From Hyphomicrobiales bacterium (GTDB lineage Bacteria; Pseudomonadota; Alphaproteobacteria; Rhizobiales; Afifellaceae), in contig JACCSN010000199.1 in the NCBI GenBank assembly GCA_013812985.1, positions 1-5,924 on the forward strand: DNA of 5,924 bases. Reading direction: 5' to 3'. Positions 5,719-5,924 of this stretch are shown piece after piece; position 1 is the first letter of the stretch, and each line of letters opens with the position of its first letter. The position numbers were made by a program, and so were the translations under genes. A model generated the notes under the pieces. That model searched no databases and had not been told where the DNA came from. It was given only the letters and a program-made list of their open reading frames with translations.

Positions 5719-5924
5719 ACCCTCGACAGGAGCGGGGGCGGCGCCGCCGTGCTCACGCCCGCAGGCGTCCGCATTCCGGCACCCACGACCGATGCGCCCC
5801 TCGGCGCCGCCGTGGAACTCGGCATCCGCCCGGAAGACTTCCGCATCGCTGCCGGCGAATCCGGCATCCCTTTCCTGGTCGACACGGTGGAGCCGACCGG
5901 CTCGGAAATCCACCTCCATGGGAC
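5719..5924 (+). pseudogene. In-frame continuation of the ATPase: C-terminal OB/TOBE regulatory domain after the stop codon, cut by window end
   Basis: Reading on from the TGA in the same frame gives 68 codons without a stop up to the window edge. The product contains AAVLTPAGVRIPAP (9-22), VELGIRPEDFRI (32-43) and VDTVEPTGSEIHLHG (54-68). The GIRPED and VEPTGSE motifs are characteristic of the regulatory domain of MalK/UgpC-type ATPases, which normally follows directly after a GSPAxxFFE-like segment. Only one base separates TGA from GGA, a glycine codon that would suit this junction. No credible separate start with a Shine-Dalgarno is seen; a GTG at 5749 lies inside the domain. Annotated as a stranded 3' part; its far end is outside the window. 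Confidence 0.8.

Noticed and set aside
5700..5760. Frameshift as the cause of the short ATPase
   Set aside because: The regulatory-domain sequence continues in exactly the same frame after the TGA, so a base substitution rather than an insertion or deletion is the explanation.
4963..5919. Long minus-strand open frame opposite the ATPase gene
   Set aside because: It mirrors the ATPase coding region and its continuation, shows no family motif, and has the composition of an antisense frame.

Overview
This is a GC-rich, tightly packed stretch of bacterial chromosome or megaplasmid. Gene style and protein sequences (UgpC/MalK-like ATPase, family 1 solute-binding protein, MalF/MalG-type permeases, D-aminoacylase) suggest an alphaproteobacterium, most likely Hyphomicrobiales/Rhizobiales. 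That placement is a family-level inference, not a database result.

Layout. At the left edge (2-532, +) is the C-terminal third of an N-acyl-D-amino-acid deacylase (D-aminoacylase) gene whose start lies outside the window. Convergent to it, and overlapping its 3' end by 57 bp, is the last gene of a four-gene minus-strand operon. Read in transcription order the operon is: periplasmic solute-binding protein (4018-2783), MalF-type permease (2618-1743), MalG-type permease (1746-925, ATGA overlap with the previous gene) and a RidA-family deaminase (904-476). A 196-bp divergent intergenic region (4019-4214) separates this operon from a plus-strand pair: an SDR oxidoreductase (4215-4982) and, 4 bp later, the UgpC/MalK-type ATPase of the transporter (from GTG 4987).

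How the genes fit together. The window holds a complete CUT1-type ABC importer split over two divergent transcription units: binding protein and permeases on one side, ATPase on the other. It is accompanied by three putative catabolic or housekeeping enzymes: the deacylase, RidA for clearing reactive enamines/imines, and an NAD-type SDR. The reasonable inference is uptake and breakdown of one small organic compound, possibly an N-acylated amino compound or amino-containing carbohydrate. The substrate cannot be read from the sequence.

Most notable observations. (1) The ATPase reading frame is interrupted by an in-frame TGA at 5716-5718. The same frame then continues with an unmistakable MalK-type regulatory (OB/TOBE) domain to the window edge, so this is either a nonsense mutation, a sequencing error, or a transporter with a free-standing nucleotide-binding domain. 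(2) A strong hairpin between the binding-protein and first permease genes has tandem 9-bp repeats around its loop and a competing 10-bp pairing. (3) The RidA gene carries a C-terminal extension written almost entirely antisense to the end of the deacylase gene. (4) A short perfect palindrome lies inside a candidate promoter of the transporter operon.

No RNA gene, CRISPR array, insertion sequence or recombination site was seen. No gene-free stretch reaches 300 bp; the two largest gaps (4019-4214 and 2619-2782) are described as features.
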